Of a DNA stretch of 64,000 bases, positions 18,873 to 29,274 are shown one piece after another. Numbering within the stretch: position 1 is the stretch's first letter; the number at the start of each line of letters is the position of its first letter. The DNA is from Luteolibacter arcticus. Its GTDB lineage: Bacteria; Verrucomicrobiota; Verrucomicrobiia; Verrucomicrobiales; Akkermansiaceae. Location of the stretch: positions 682,001 to 746,000 of the forward strand of contig NZ_JAPDDT010000001.1 of NCBI RefSeq assembly GCF_025950235.1, read 5' to 3'. The position numbers and the translations under genes were made by a program. The notes under the pieces were generated by a model. It did not search any database, was not told the origin of the DNA, and saw nothing but the letters and a program-made list of their open reading frames with translations.

Positions 18873-21800
18873 TCAGGGAGTAACGGTCAGCCGCAGGTAA
18901 ACTGAAGACGGTGCCGGACCGTCGGTCACGGTGAGGACGGCTTCCAAGGTTTCCGGATCCTCTTCGGCCGGGGACACTGGCTGAATGGCGACGGTCGAGG
19001 TCTGGCTGCCGTTGCTTTCACCACTGCGGTGCCAGTTTGTCAGGTCGGTGGACCATTCGACGGCGGCATTCACATCACTGGCGCCCTTGGCGTGGGGGAA
19101 GCGCGCGGTGAAGCTGCCGTTCCCGGCCGTAACCGCGGTAACGGTGGCGTGGCTTGCGTCGTCGTCGCCATCGGTGCCCAGATAGTATTCAAGGACGTTC
19201 GCCACGCCGTCGCCGTCATCGTCAGCCTCGGGAGCCCCGAGTTGATGGGCCTTCAAGAAGGCCTGGAGCGGGCGATCCGCGATGGTCGCCGAAGCGAAGG
19301 CAGTGCCGAGGTCGTAGGCAGCGCTCTCACTCATGGTGACCACGAGCGATTCGTCGCCTTCCGCTTCATCATCGGCCAGGACCGTTACAGGGATGATGGC
19401 AGAGCTTTGGCCGGCCGGAATCTCCACGGTGCCGGTCAGGGCGGTGAAGTCACTGCCGGAGGTCGCTCCGTTGGTGGTGTAGGAAACAGCAAGCGCTTCG
19501 GTCGTCGACCCCGTGCGGGTGACGCTGAAGGCCATCGACTGATCCGCGCCGTATTCGCCAGCGGTCGCATCGGTCGCCTCGATGTTCACCAGCGGCAGGG
19601 TCACTACCGGTTGCTGGAGGCTGAAGGGAACCGCAACGAAGCGGACATCGATGGCTTGGAAGTTGCCGTTGAGCTGCGGCAGGTCTTGTGTGAACACCCG
19701 GAAGGCGTTTCCGCTCGCCGAATAGCTGACGATATTGTCGGCCGATTGTCCGTTCGCGGTTGAGTCTGCGGTCATGAGCAAGGCGGCGGTGGACGGATTG
19801 ATCACCGTGCCGTCGCCAATCGTGAGCTCGTAGTAGTTGGCATTCACCGTCACGGTGCCGCCGGCTTCACCAAGCTTGCCGTTGAGAGTCTCAAGGCTGC
19901 CATTCTGGCGGATCATCCCGCTCATCATGCCAGGCGTAGCCACCGGCAGATAGACGAGGCTGAACGAAATGTCCTGGGCGCCGGAGGCATTGTCGCGGGT
20001 ATCGATGACCCAGGTGCCGTTGCTGATCCGGACCGAGATCACGTTGTCACCATCGGTGGTACCCTCGTTGCCATTGGGGAAGGCGAGAAGGTTTCCAGCG
20101 ATCGAAAGGCCGGTCACGGTGTAGAGACCGCTGCCGGTTTTGTTCACCGCGGCTCCCGCAGGGAGATTGCTGGCGAGCACGCTTCCATTCGCAGCGACAA
20201 TTGCACCGGTGAAGCCTCCGGAGAATGGCAGGACTGCCACGGCAGTGCCGGCCGATTGCTCGGTGGTGGTCGGATTGAAATCCGCGGCATTGTTGTTCGA
20301 GTTGTCAGCCACACTGACCACGGCATGGCCGGAGCCGTTGGCGAAAGCGGAGACGATGTTGTCCGCGGATTCACCGGCGTTGTTCCAGTTTGCCACGGCG
20401 ATCACCCCCGAAAGGAAGGGCACGTTGCTGCCATTCACCACGAGTTCGATGTCGCCGACATTGTTGCCGGGGTTCTCAAAACCGCGTGGCTCAGATGAGG
20501 TCGAGGCGACCGTCCAGCCAGGTTCGAAGAGGCCGGCGGAAACCGTCGTCACCGCAGGTGCGACCGGTTCCACGAGCACTTGGACCGAAACGGCATCGGC
20601 CGAAGCGACCACGCCCTCGTCATCCGTGGCCTTCGCGATCACCGTGTAGCTGCCGGCCGGAACGTTCTCCCAAGCGAGGCTGTAGGGTGCCGTGGTGTCT
20701 TCTCCCAGAAGCGTGGTGCCCGAGAAGAACTCGACCTTGGCGACCGTGCCATCGAGATCGGAGGCCGTTGCCTCGAGCGTGATGTTGGCTGGAGCGGCGA
20801 AGTGCGAGCCGTTGGCAGGACCGGTGAGCGCCACCGCGGGCGGGAAGACTGCGCCCTCTGCCGTGAACGAGCGGACTGGCGTCGTCATGGTCGTGGTGCC
20901 ATCGCTGACCTCAGCGTACCATTCGTAGCGGCCGCCTTCTTCCAAACCGGGCCAGGTGATCGAGGCGGTGCCGGGAGTCACGGTCACACTGCCGATCTCG
21001 GTGAAGGGACCGACACCACCGGACAGGTCCACGTCGATCGAGAACTGGCTGTCGGCATCCGTCTCATACTGGTTGAGCGTCGGGGAATAGGACTGGACGT
21101 CGATGCGATTGAGAGACGGGCGGAAGGTCATGATGCGCAGCCAGCCATCGCCGCCATTACTACGACCTTGGTAGTCGGCGAGGAGCGAGTGGACGGTGCG
21201 GCCTTCGAAGCTGTCGCTCCGGCGGCCTTCGCCGTGAATGTGCCCGCCGTGCATCAGGATCAGGTTGGGGTTATCCTTCAGCGCCTGATAGATCGCGGAG
21301 CCTTGCGTGCTGAAGCTGGCCGGGAGGCCGGTGTTCACCATGTGGTGGGTGATCACGATGCCGCGGCGGGCCGGGTGAGCCTTGAGCAAGGCATCCGCCC
21401 AATTGAGGTCGGCGGTATCCGGTGTGGTGTCATACTCGAAGCTGATGACGATAAACTCCATGCCGCCCGCAGTGAAGAGCGTGTAGTTGTTGTCCGCCTT
21501 GGCCGGCTCGGAGGTGCCGCCGTAGTAGGACATGTCGGCGAAGTGATTGATGCCCGTGACGGGATGGACGCCGAAGAAGGTATTGAAGTTCGTCGTCGTG
21601 CCGTCCGCATCGCCGATCGGCGTCTGGTCGTGATTACCGACCGCCATGATGTAGGGCACGCCTTCCACCAGCCCCGTGGTCGAAGGGTTCTCGAGGCGAT
21701 ACATCGCGTTCGATGCGTTGGCCCACTGGGCGGCCGCAGTGGCCGGGTTGTCGCCGTTCTGAGTGATGTCACCCAGGTGAAGGACGAAGCCGATGTTCCT

Positions 21801-24284
21801 CGCGTCTTGCTCTGCGACAATCCAATCGGTCTGGGCCGAGAAGATCGCGGCGCGGTTGCCGCCGACGTTCTCCGAGTAGAACTGCGTGTCGGGCAAGGCG
21901 ACGACGGTGAAGTCATCCGAATGCGAGGCATTGCCAACGCTGCGACCGTGGAAGGTGACTTCGAGGTTGCCGCCGTTGGGATCATTGACCATGGCGGAAA
22001 GCTCGGCCGTAAGCGGAATGTCGATCGCTTCGTTCGCGGGCGAGCTTGGCGAGATGCTCGGCGGCACATTGAGATCGAAGGTCGCACCGGTGGTGCGGAT
22101 CACGCCGTTGCCCAAGGTGCCATCGATCGCCGTGCCGGCGCTGCTGAGCAAGGTGGAGCCGGAACTTTCATCCATCGCGTAGCGTGCGACGAGGTCCGGC
22201 GCGGAGGTGATCTGGCTATTCAGCGTGGACTGGATTTGGCCGAGATCGCGCGCCGTGTTCCAGATGCGCACTTCGTCCATCTGCCCTTGGAAATAGCCTT
22301 CGCGTGCACCCGTCGAATTCATCGCGGTGCCGAGGCCTGCATGCTGGATGGAGAGGTTTTGCGGGACTTCGCCTTCCGTGCTGACGGTGGCTTCCTCCTT
22401 GCCATTGAGATAGAGCGTCCACGAGGTGCCGTCGAACGCGACCGCAGCGTGTTGCCAAATCCCGACCGGGATCACGGTCTGCCCGAGGGCGGGATGGTTG
22501 AGGCCGGTGGCCGCATCTTCAAAGTCCGCCGCCAGCTTGCCGGTGGCGGTGTCGATGCCCATGAAGTAGTTGCAGTTGATGTTCGCGGGCGTGTCGGCTT
22601 CCCCACGGCCCTTTGCGATCAGCGGGATCGCGTTCACCCCGCCCGATCCGGTCCCTGCGCCGACGCCACCGGCCTCGCGCTTGAACCAGCACTCGATGGT
22701 GAAAGTGGACAGCTTCAGTGCCGGGTGATCGCCGAAGGTGACGTAGTCGTCCACGCCATCGAAGAACAGCCCGTCAGCACCCTCCGGCGGGGCCACGGAA
22801 ATGGTTGCCGCGGTGGACGAGGCGAACCCGCCCTGGTCATCGATCGCCCGTGCCGTCAGCGAGTGAGTGCCGAGCGAAGCTCCACTCCATACGAACTCGT
22901 AGGGCGCGGTGGTGTCTTCGCCAAGCAGCGTCGATCCATCATAGAATTGGACCTTGCTCACCGCAGTGTCGTCGGAAGCGGTAGCCGTCAAGGAGACCGG
23001 CGCACCGATCGTCGCATTCGAGCCGTGGGCGGGAGAGTCGAGGCTCACGACCGGCGGTGGATTGGCTGCCAACAGAGCGAAGCTGAAGCCTACCTCATTG
23101 GGGGCCATGTTCTGCAGGCCCGGAGTCGACGTGGCGGCGCCCGGGATATCGCGGCCTTCGATCACCCAGCGGTTGTTCGCGGCATCCCAGGCGAAGCTCC
23201 AGAGGTTGTCGCCGCGATTGGTGCCGGTGACAGTGGCACCCTCCGGGCTGATCAGCAGGACGCTGTTGGAGTCGTTGCGGCCGGGAGCGGAAAGATACCA
23301 CTGGCCGGTGCCGCCCTTCGTCACGGTGAAGCTGCCGGAGTTGGCGACGGCGTCACCCTCGGCGTCTATGCGGCCCATCGCCGCGACATCACTGTGGCCG
23401 GCCGGGATGTAAACGAAAGCGACCGGATCGTTTTCGAACGTAAAGCCATCGGAGCCATTGTCCTTGCAGATCAGCGTGAAGGTTCCGTCGGCGTTGGCGG
23501 AGGAAAGGGCGTAGTTGTCCTCGTTCTTGCCACCGGTCACGAGCAGGATGCCATTCTGGCTGGTTGCTGAAACCGCGGAGTTGGTGCCACGCGAAGCCGT
23601 GAAGCCGCCCAGCCGGAGCGTATAGAAACCGGCGTTGTCGGTGTCGTCGAACAAGGTCGCGGTCCCCGGGTCGGTCGCGCCGTTGGCCACCGTGAAGCCC
23701 GCACTCTTGCTCAGGAAGCCGTTGATCGCCCCGTTGTTTTCGGCGTTGTCCGCCCAGCCACCGAGCCAGTCGCTGTATTTGAAGTAGGCGAAGGATTGGT
23801 TGACGTTCCACTCTTCGCCAGAGGCGAAGAAGGTGGTGGCGTTGGTGGTGGTGATCGCCGTGTTGCCGATGCTGATGGCGGAAGAATAGCCAGCATAGGA
23901 AGGATTCGGCGTGCCCAGGTTGCCCGGCGTCTGGATCGCGGGCGTGGCGTAGCCGAGGCCGGCACCGATCGGGTTCGGCGTGGTGCCTTGGTTGCTGCGG
24001 CCGTTCTCGCGCAGCGAGACCATCAGGATGCCATTGGCCACATCCGCGGCGGGAGTGGCACCATCAAAACGCAGGCCGAAGTCACCTCGGGTCCCGCCGA
24101 CGTAGGAGACCCCGTTGCTTTGGGACAAGACGCCGGTGACGCCGGTGTGGGCATTTCCAGTGTCGTTCTGCGTGACAGTCAGATTCCCGATGAGCGGGGC
24201 GGCCCCGAATGCTGGCGCGAGCAGACAGACGGAGAGGGATGAGATGGCGAGCCGGGCGCGGCCCTGAGGAGAGAAGTGGTGCAT
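18873..24284 (-). CDS. Giant secreted multidomain calcineurin-like phosphoesterase
   Basis: This is about 1803 residues with a signal peptide (SSLSVCLLAPAFGA). The order seen is: an N-terminal beta domain; an Ig/cadherin-like domain (PPVVSLDSPAHGSNATIGA); a LamG/concanavalin-like lectin domain (FTIECWFKREAGG, WTLYLNGKEEATV, GQMDEVRIWNTARDL); a metallophosphoesterase core (DTQ in VALPDTQFYSE, GDIT in VLHLGDITQNGD, GNHD, ITHHM, GGHIHGEG); a second Ig-like domain (EGVVASADAVSVQV); a Calx-beta domain (VNIEATDATAGEYG); and a C-terminal DDDGDGVANVLEYYLGTD module. The metal-binding residues all appear present. Likely a cell-surface or secreted phosphatase/phosphodiesterase. The start at 24284 fits the leader better than 24308. 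Confidence 0.85.
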   Translation of the reverse strand: MHHFSPQGRARLAISSLSVCLLAPAFGAAPLIGNLTVTQNDTGNAHTGVTGVLSQSNGVSYVGGTRGDFGLRFDGATPAADVANGILMVSLRENGRSNQGTTPNPIGAGLGYATPAIQTPGNLGTPNPSYAGYSSAISIGNTAITTTNATTFFASGEEWNVNQSFAYFKYSDWLGGWADNAENNGAINGFLSKSAGFTVANGATDPGTATLFDDTDNAGFYTLRLGGFTASRGTNSAVSATSQNGILLVTGGKNEDNYALSSANADGTFTLICKDNGSDGFTFENDPVAFVYIPAGHSDVAAMGRIDAEGDAVANSGSFTVTKGGTGQWYLSAPGRNDSNSVLLISPEGATVTGTNRGDNLWSFAWDAANNRWVIEGRDIPGAATSTPGLQNMAPNEVGFSFALLAANPPPVVSLDSPAHGSNATIGAPVSLTATASDDTAVSKVQFYDGSTLLGEDTTAPYEFVWSGASLGTHSLTARAIDDQGGFASSTAATISVAPPEGADGLFFDGVDDYVTFGDHPALKLSTFTIECWFKREAGGVGAGTGSGGVNAIPLIAKGRGEADTPANINCNYFMGIDTATGKLAADFEDAATGLNHPALGQTVIPVGIWQHAAVAFDGTSWTLYLNGKEEATVSTEGEVPQNLSIQHAGLGTAMNSTGAREGYFQGQMDEVRIWNTARDLGQIQSTLNSQITSAPDLVARYAMDESSGSTLLSSAGTAIDGTLGNGVIRTTGATFDLNVPPSISPSSPANEAIDIPLTAELSAMVNDPNGGNLEVTFHGRSVGNASHSDDFTVVALPDTQFYSENVGGNRAAIFSAQTDWIVAEQDARNIGFVLHLGDITQNGDNPATAAAQWANASNAMYRLENPSTTGLVEGVPYIMAVGNHDQTPIGDADGTTTNFNTFFGVHPVTGINHFADMSYYGGTSEPAKADNNYTLFTAGGMEFIVISFEYDTTPDTADLNWADALLKAHPARRGIVITHHMVNTGLPASFSTQGSAIYQALKDNPNLILMHGGHIHGEGRRSDSFEGRTVHSLLADYQGRSNGGDGWLRIMTFRPSLNRIDVQSYSPTLNQYETDADSQFSIDVDLSGGVGPFTEIGSVTVTPGTASITWPGLEEGGRYEWYAEVSDGTTTMTTPVRSFTAEGAVFPPAVALTGPANGSHFAAPANITLEATASDLDGTVAKVEFFSGTTLLGEDTTAPYSLAWENVPAGSYTVIAKATDDEGVVASADAVSVQVLVEPVAPAVTTVSAGLFEPGWTVASTSSEPRGFENPGNNVGDIELVVNGSNVPFLSGVIAVANWNNAGESADNIVSAFANGSGHAVVSVADNSNNNAADFNPTTTEQSAGTAVAVLPFSGGFTGAIVAANGSVLASNLPAGAAVNKTGSGLYTVTGLSIAGNLLAFPNGNEGTTDGDNVISVRISNGTWVIDTRDNASGAQDISFSLVYLPVATPGMMSGMIRQNGSLETLNGKLGEAGGTVTVNANYYELTIGDGTVINPSTAALLMTADSTANGQSADNIVSYSASGNAFRVFTQDLPQLNGNFQAIDVRFVAVPFSLQQPVVTLPLVNIEATDATAGEYGADQSMAFSVTRTGSTTEALAVSYTTNGATSGSDFTALTGTVEIPAGQSSAIIPVTVLADDEAEGDESLVVTMSESAAYDLGTAFASATIADRPLQAFLKAHQLGAPEADDDGDGVANVLEYYLGTDGDDDASHATVTAVTAGNGSFTARFPHAKGASDVNAAVEWSTDLTNWHRSGESNGSQTSTVAIQPVSPAEEDPETLEAVLTVTDGPAPSSVYLRLTVTP

Positions 24285-24434
24285 AGGCGGAGAAACCGCC
24301 TGAGGCATCTAGCCGCGATTTCCCGCCCGCGAACCGGCATTGTGTGAGGAAATCGGGACGTGAAACTTTGGTCACGTAGCGGGACCTCGTGCCAATCCGC
24401 AGGTGACGGAACGGTCAGGGAAACGCCTTCGCTG

Positions 24435-25514
24435 TTAGAGGCGCTTCTCGAAGATCTTCGAATCCCGTCCGCTTTCCTCAAGCTGGTGGCGGCGGGACTC
24501 TGGCAGAGCCTCTGGCCCCCTCAGCGTGTAGCCAACGCGATTTTCGAAAAAGTCCGCCGCACGGGTGGTCAGCGCGAAGACCTTCGGCAGTCCCTTCTCA
24601 CGCGCCATCTGCTCGGCGTGCTTCACCAGATCCACGCCGTAGCCGCGGCCCTCGTGATTGAGCTTCACGTAGAGACAAGCCACCTCCGCGGTGTGGTCCG
24701 CCGGGTATTCATGCAGCGCCACGCAGCCGACCACGTTATCGTCGATGGCCATGACGCGGTAGTCGCCGATCTTGGCGAGGATATCCTCGTAGGTGCGGGC
24801 CACCAGCTTGGTCCGCCGCACCGAGCGGCCGATCATGCCCAGCAGCTCCGGGATGTCCTCCTCGCGTAGCGGCCGGATGTCCCGGTAGCTGTCGGCGTGA
24901 ATCATGGTGCCCACACCTTCGTTGGAGAACAGCTCGTCGATCAGGACGCCCTGGCGGCGGCCGTTGAGGACATGGACGCGGGGCACGCCCTTGCGGCAGG
25001 CTTCCGCGGCGGATTTCAAAAGGTGCGCCCCGGTCACCGTGCCGGAGGCCGCCAATTCATCGGCATCCGCGGCACTCACGGCGGGCACCGGCTCGCCGTC
25101 GATGAGGATGGCTTCTTCTAACAGGGCGATCAGCTTTACCGCGCCGATGCCGAGCGTGAAATCGACCACCTGCGGATCGAGCGGGTCATTCGACGAGGCG
25201 TCGGCCACCACGGTCTGACCGCGGGAGAGGATGGCCTTGGCCTCTTCCACGGCATCGGGATCGCCGAGCGGGCGGGTAAGGCGGGCCGCCATGATCTCGC
25301 ACTCCAGCGTCCAATCGTAGAGGTCTTTCAAATCGCCGCCGAGCACGCCGAGGATGAGCTTCACCCCCACGTCCTCCATCGCCGCGAGATCCAGCAGGGT
25401 TTCCGCGATCGCAGGCTCCGGCAAAAGGCCGGCCTCGATGAGCACGACGAAGATCTTCCCGCGGAATTGCGGGACATACTGGAGCACCGCGCGAAAGTCA
25501 CCCTGGTCGGCCAC
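24435..25514 (-). CDS. N-acetylglutamate synthase-like protein (AAK-like domain + GNAT)
   Basis: This is 359 residues. Residues about 1-200 resemble the amino-acid-kinase half of ArgA-type synthases (FRAVLQYVPQFRGKIFVVLI at the N-terminus, VPRVHVLNGRRQGVLIDELF at the junction with GVGTMI). Residues about 205-345 are a GNAT acetyltransferase with the acetyl-CoA loop HEGRGYGVDLVKHAEQMA and the end pattern ADFFENRVGYTLRG. It would acetylate glutamate, the first step of arginine synthesis. In the kinase half the ATP-site glycine motifs are poorly preserved, as expected for the regulatory domain of ArgA. It is divergent from the sensor-kinase gene, whose start region nearly abuts it. Confidence 0.85.
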   Translation of the reverse strand: MADQGDFRAVLQYVPQFRGKIFVVLIEAGLLPEPAIAETLLDLAAMEDVGVKLILGVLGGDLKDLYDWTLECEIMAARLTRPLGDPDAVEEAKAILSRGQTVVADASSNDPLDPQVVDFTLGIGAVKLIALLEEAILIDGEPVPAVSAADADELAASGTVTGAHLLKSAAEACRKGVPRVHVLNGRRQGVLIDELFSNEGVGTMIHADSYRDIRPLREEDIPELLGMIGRSVRRTKLVARTYEDILAKIGDYRVMAIDDNVVGCVALHEYPADHTAEVACLYVKLNHEGRGYGVDLVKHAEQMAREKGLPKVFALTTRAADFFENRVGYTLRGPEALPESRRHQLEESGRDSKIFEKRL

Positions 25515-25607
25515 GCGGGAGTTCTAGCAGAGGGACCGAAAGGCCTGCAACCGCCGATCCCGGGTAACCGGTCCGGGGAATTGCCATCCGGGCGGGGGAG
25601 GGATGCG

Positions 25608-28427
25608 ATGGGCGTCCTCGACAAGCCTCGTCTCCCTCCGCCAAGCTACCCCACCGTGCGCCTCCTGCTCGCCATCCTCCTCCTGACCCTGCTGCCGCTC
25701 CTTTCCGCCGAGCGCCAGACGCCGATGGTGCGGCTGTGGCAGTCGGAGGACGGGCTGCCCGGAAACGTGGTGCGCTCGATCGTCCAATCGGCCGACGGCT
25801 ACCTATGGGTCGCCACCGCGGAGGGCATCGCCTGCTTCGACGGCGTCGAATTCGACACCATCGAGCCGGATGGCGAACTCCGGCGCTTCCGCTTTGCTTT
25901 CTGGCGGCTGTTCGCCCCGGAAGACGGCAGCGTGTGGGTGACCACATTCCAAGGCGGCTTGTTCCGCATCCAGGACGGCCGGTTGGAGCGCGTGGTCCAT
26001 GAAGCCCCGCGACCGCGGCCGCCCTTGATCAACCAGTTGATCCTCGACCGCAGCGGAATCATTCATTTCCGGCGGGGGGAAGAGATCTGGAAGCTGGAGA
26101 AGGGGACCACGGTGCTGGTCGAGGCTCCCTCGGACGAATTGAAAGAACTCTTTGCCCGGGATCACGAGAAGCAAACCGCGGGCGGCCGCGCCGTCGAAAC
26201 CGGGACAGGCTGGAAGGTCTCGGAACTCCACACCAAGGACGGGCGTCGCTGGGCTCCCGACGAAACGGGCCGTTTGGTGATTGATGGAGAAGTGCCCGTG
26301 GATCTGCCCGGCGTGGCCTCGCCCTATGTCTTCAATGAGCTGCTGGAAGACCGCGAAGGCAACGTCTGGGTCGCCACTCCGGTAAGCGGGCTCGCCCGTG
26401 TAAGGCGCAGCCGGGTGGAGCCACTCTCGATCAGCGAAGGACCCTCGCAGCCCACGACCTTCGCCATCATGCAGGATCGCGCCGGCACCTGGTGGATCGC
26501 CAATCGCCGCGGCGGAGTGGACCGCTGGTCCGGCGACCAGTTGGAGCACTTGAATCTCGTCACGACCGGCTACCAACGGCCGGTGTCCACCATGTTCGAA
26601 GACCGCGATGGCGTCCTCTGGGTCGCCTCGCGCGGCGGCTCGGTGTTTTCCCGTCGCGAGGACGGCACCTTCATGCAGCGGTTTGGCCGCACGCAGATCC
26701 CCTCCAAGGTCCGGACGATCCAGCAGGATGGAGACGGCGTGGTGTGGTTCGGAGGCGAACAGGGGCTCGCCTCCTACGATGGCACCGCGGTGAAAGAGCA
26801 CCGTGAGGATTGCGGCCTTCCGAAGTGCGACGTCACCGTCCTGGTGCGCAACGGCAAGGATCTGGTCGCGGCCACCAGCGATGGCCGCGTTTTCACCGGT
26901 GGCAGCAAGGGCTTCCGCATGGTGGGAGATCCCGCCCCGCTCAAGCACTGGTGGATTTCAGGACTGCTGCCCGTGGCCAGTGACGAGCTCTGGGCGACCA
27001 CTCTCGGCGGCGGCCTGTTTCTCTGGAACGGTAAGGCATGGCGCCAGTTCGCTGCCGATGACGGGGTGCCGGACTTGCGGCTGACCTGCATCCTCAATGA
27101 CGACCGCGGGCAACTCTGGTTTGGCTCGCTCGGCGGCATCCTGCGTGCCAGCCGGCAGGAGCTGTTAGACCGGGCGCGCAAGCAAGAGCGTCCGCTGCAC
27201 TGGTTGCGACTCGACCGTTCGGATGGCCTGCCGTCGCGCGAATGCATCGGCGGGTATCATCCCGCCGGGTGGAAGGGGCACGATGGCCGGCTGTGGTTTC
27301 CCACCGGCAGCGGGGTGGTCCGGGTGCGTCCGGATTTGGTAGAGGTGAACAAGGTGCAGCCACCCGTTTACCTTCGCAGCACGCGTATCAACGGAGTCCA
27401 ACAGGAAGAGCACGAAGGGAAGATCGAAGCCGGACCGGGACGCTCGCGTGTCGAGTTTCGCTTCGTCGGTCTGAGTTACAGCGCACCGGAAAAAGTCACT
27501 TACCGCGCTCGCCTTGAAGGGCTCGACGACTCGTGGCGTGAACTCGGCAGCCAACGCGTGGCCGCCTACGAGGCGGTTCCACCCGGTCGCTACACCTTCG
27601 AAGTCCTCGCCGTGAATGGCGACGGCGTGTGGAGCAAGCAAGCGGCGCGTGTGTCCATCCACATCAAGCCACACTTTTGGGAATCGGCATGGTTCCTCCT
27701 GAGCGTGGCCGCGCTGACCATCGCCGGAACCGCGACCATCGCCTGGTATGTGGCCCGCCGGCGGATGAAGCAGCGCATCCAAGCCCTCAAGATCCGCAAC
27801 GCCCGCGAAAGCGAGCGCACGAGAATCGCCCGTGACTTGCACGACGACCTCGGCGCTAGTCTCACGGAAATCTCGATCCTTTCCGCGCTCGCGGCCGAGG
27901 GCGGCGATGAGAGCGCCATGCGGCCCGCACTCGACCAACTCTCTAACAAGGCCAAGGCGGTTGTCGGCACGCTCGATGAGATCGTCTGGGCGGTGAACCC
28001 GCGCGAGGACACCTTGCGCTCGCTGGTCGATTATCTGGCCGCCTTTGCCCGCGAGTTCCTGGACACCGCGAGCATCGCCCTGCGCACCGATATTCCACGG
28101 AACGTCCCTGAGACGCCGCTCGACGCCACCGTCCGTCACGGGGTGTTCCTTGCGGCACGGGAGGCGCTGAACAATCTGGTCAAGCACTCCAAGGCTACGC
28201 AGGCCCGCCTCGCCGTCCAACTCGATGACTCGAACCTTGAGATCCGCATCGAGGACAATGGCCGCGGTTTCTCCCAGGAGTGGGAGGCCAAGGGCTACGG
28301 CGTGGCCAACCTGCGCGAGCGCATGAAAGCTGCCGGGGGCGATTGCTCGATCGCCAGCGTCTCCGGCCAAGGTGTCACCGTGATCCTGACCTTGCCGCTG
28401 CTTGCGGCCCCCTCATCCCCGACCTAG
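25608..28427 (+). CDS. Sensor histidine kinase with periplasmic beta-propeller (Reg_prop / Y_Y_Y type)
   Basis: This is about 939 residues. After an N-terminal leader (VRLLLAILLLTLLPLLSA) come two-component-regulator-propeller repeats (SADGYLWVATAEGIACFDG, DREGNVWVATPVSGLARVR, DRDGVLWVASRGGSVFSR). A Y_Y_Y domain follows (VTYRARLEGLDDSWRELGSQ), then one membrane helix (AWFLLSVAALTIAGTATIAW), a HisKA_3 box with the phosphorylated His in RIARDLHDDLGASLTE, and a HATPase with REALNNLVKHSKA and DNGRGF. It senses an extracellular ligand, often a polysaccharide fragment in related systems. The partner regulator starts 10 bases downstream. The start could also be the GTG at the leader. Confidence 0.9.
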   Translation: MGVLDKPRLPPPSYPTVRLLLAILLLTLLPLLSAERQTPMVRLWQSEDGLPGNVVRSIVQSADGYLWVATAEGIACFDGVEFDTIEPDGELRRFRFAFWRLFAPEDGSVWVTTFQGGLFRIQDGRLERVVHEAPRPRPPLINQLILDRSGIIHFRRGEEIWKLEKGTTVLVEAPSDELKELFARDHEKQTAGGRAVETGTGWKVSELHTKDGRRWAPDETGRLVIDGEVPVDLPGVASPYVFNELLEDREGNVWVATPVSGLARVRRSRVEPLSISEGPSQPTTFAIMQDRAGTWWIANRRGGVDRWSGDQLEHLNLVTTGYQRPVSTMFEDRDGVLWVASRGGSVFSRREDGTFMQRFGRTQIPSKVRTIQQDGDGVVWFGGEQGLASYDGTAVKEHREDCGLPKCDVTVLVRNGKDLVAATSDGRVFTGGSKGFRMVGDPAPLKHWWISGLLPVASDELWATTLGGGLFLWNGKAWRQFAADDGVPDLRLTCILNDDRGQLWFGSLGGILRASRQELLDRARKQERPLHWLRLDRSDGLPSRECIGGYHPAGWKGHDGRLWFPTGSGVVRVRPDLVEVNKVQPPVYLRSTRINGVQQEEHEGKIEAGPGRSRVEFRFVGLSYSAPEKVTYRARLEGLDDSWRELGSQRVAAYEAVPPGRYTFEVLAVNGDGVWSKQAARVSIHIKPHFWESAWFLLSVAALTIAGTATIAWYVARRRMKQRIQALKIRNARESERTRIARDLHDDLGASLTEISILSALAAEGGDESAMRPALDQLSNKAKAVVGTLDEIVWAVNPREDTLRSLVDYLAAFAREFLDTASIALRTDIPRNVPETPLDATVRHGVFLAAREALNNLVKHSKATQARLAVQLDDSNLEIRIEDNGRGFSQEWEAKGYGVANLRERMKAAGGDCSIASVSGQGVTVILTLPLLAAPSSPT

Positions 28428-28437
28428 TCTTCCCACC

Positions 28438-29112
28438 GTGTCTGCCAAACCCGAGACCACTGATGTCGCCATCGTCGAAGACAACGCCGCCCTCGGCAGC
28501 AGCCTGAGAAAGGTGGTCGAGTCGGACCCGACCCTGCGCTGCATCGGGGTGTGGACCACCGCCGAGGAGGCGTTGAAAAAGATCGACGCCTTCCGCCCGA
28601 AGATCGTGCTGATGGACATCAATTTGCCCGGCATGTCAGGCATCGAGGCCACCGCGCGCCTCAAGCAGTACCTGCCGGACGTGAAGGTGGTGATGGTCAC
28701 GGTCTATCGCGACCACGACAAGATCTTCGCCGCATTGAAAGCCGGTGCTTGCGGATATTTGCTCAAGCGTTCGAATCCTTCCGAGGTCCGTGAAGCCATC
28801 CTCGACGTCCGCACCGGCGGGGCACCGATGAGCCCGGAAATCGCCCGCCGCGTGGTCGAGGCGTTCCACCAGCCGGTGAAGTCCGAGCCTTCCTTAATGG
28901 ACGAAGTAAAGCTTTCCAAGCGTGAGACCGAGATTCTGGAACTGCTCTGCGAAGGTCTCGCCAACAAGGAGATTGCCGACCGCCTGGACATCTCGGTGGA
29001 GACCGTCCGGGTTCACTTGAAGCACGTGTATGAGAAGCTCCACGTGCGCTCGCGGACCGAGGCCGCGATGAAATTCCGCGACTCCCGTGAAGAGCCGCGG
29101 TTTCCTATTTGA
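28438..29112 (+). CDS. NarL/LuxR-family response regulator
   Basis: This is 224 residues from a GTG start ten bases after the kinase stop. The receiver domain (about 8-125) contains the acidic pair in VAIVEDNAAL, the phospho-acceptor Asp in KIVLMDINLPGMSG and the Lys in YLLKRSNPSE. The LuxR-type helix-turn-helix (about 155-215) reads LSKRETEILELLCEGLANKE IADRLDISVETVRVHLKHVY. A longer frame from 28402 overlaps the kinase and is unlikely. The next gene on the same strand (29275) is the giant beta-strand-repeat protein, a plausible target of this system (inference from position only). Confidence 0.92.
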   Translation: MSAKPETTDVAIVEDNAALGSSLRKVVESDPTLRCIGVWTTAEEALKKIDAFRPKIVLMDINLPGMSGIEATARLKQYLPDVKVVMVTVYRDHDKIFAALKAGACGYLLKRSNPSEVREAILDVRTGGAPMSPEIARRVVEAFHQPVKSEPSLMDEVKLSKRETEILELLCEGLANKEIADRLDISVETVRVHLKHVYEKLHVRSRTEAAMKFRDSREEPRFPI

Positions 29113-29274
29113 CGCATTCCCGACCCGGTTTTCGGGGCAGGGGAGCTTTTGGCACGGGATACCCCTGTTGGGGTAATCGACGCTTTTGGGGACTTCTTGG
29201 ATAACGATTCTTGTAACGCGGGAATTTCCTGCATTTCCCCGTCTTTCGGGAAACCCAAGAACCGTTAGAAACCC

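Noticed and set aside
20580..23570. 996-residue plus-strand frame
   Set aside because: Shadow of the 1800-residue phosphoesterase on the other strand; Arg/Gly/Val-rich with no domain, whereas the minus strand shows complete catalytic motifs.
29150..29180. TTGGCACGGGATACCCC upstream of the giant repeat gene as a sigma-54 promoter
   Set aside because: The -24 TGGCAC is present but the -12 TTGCA element is missing at the required spacing.
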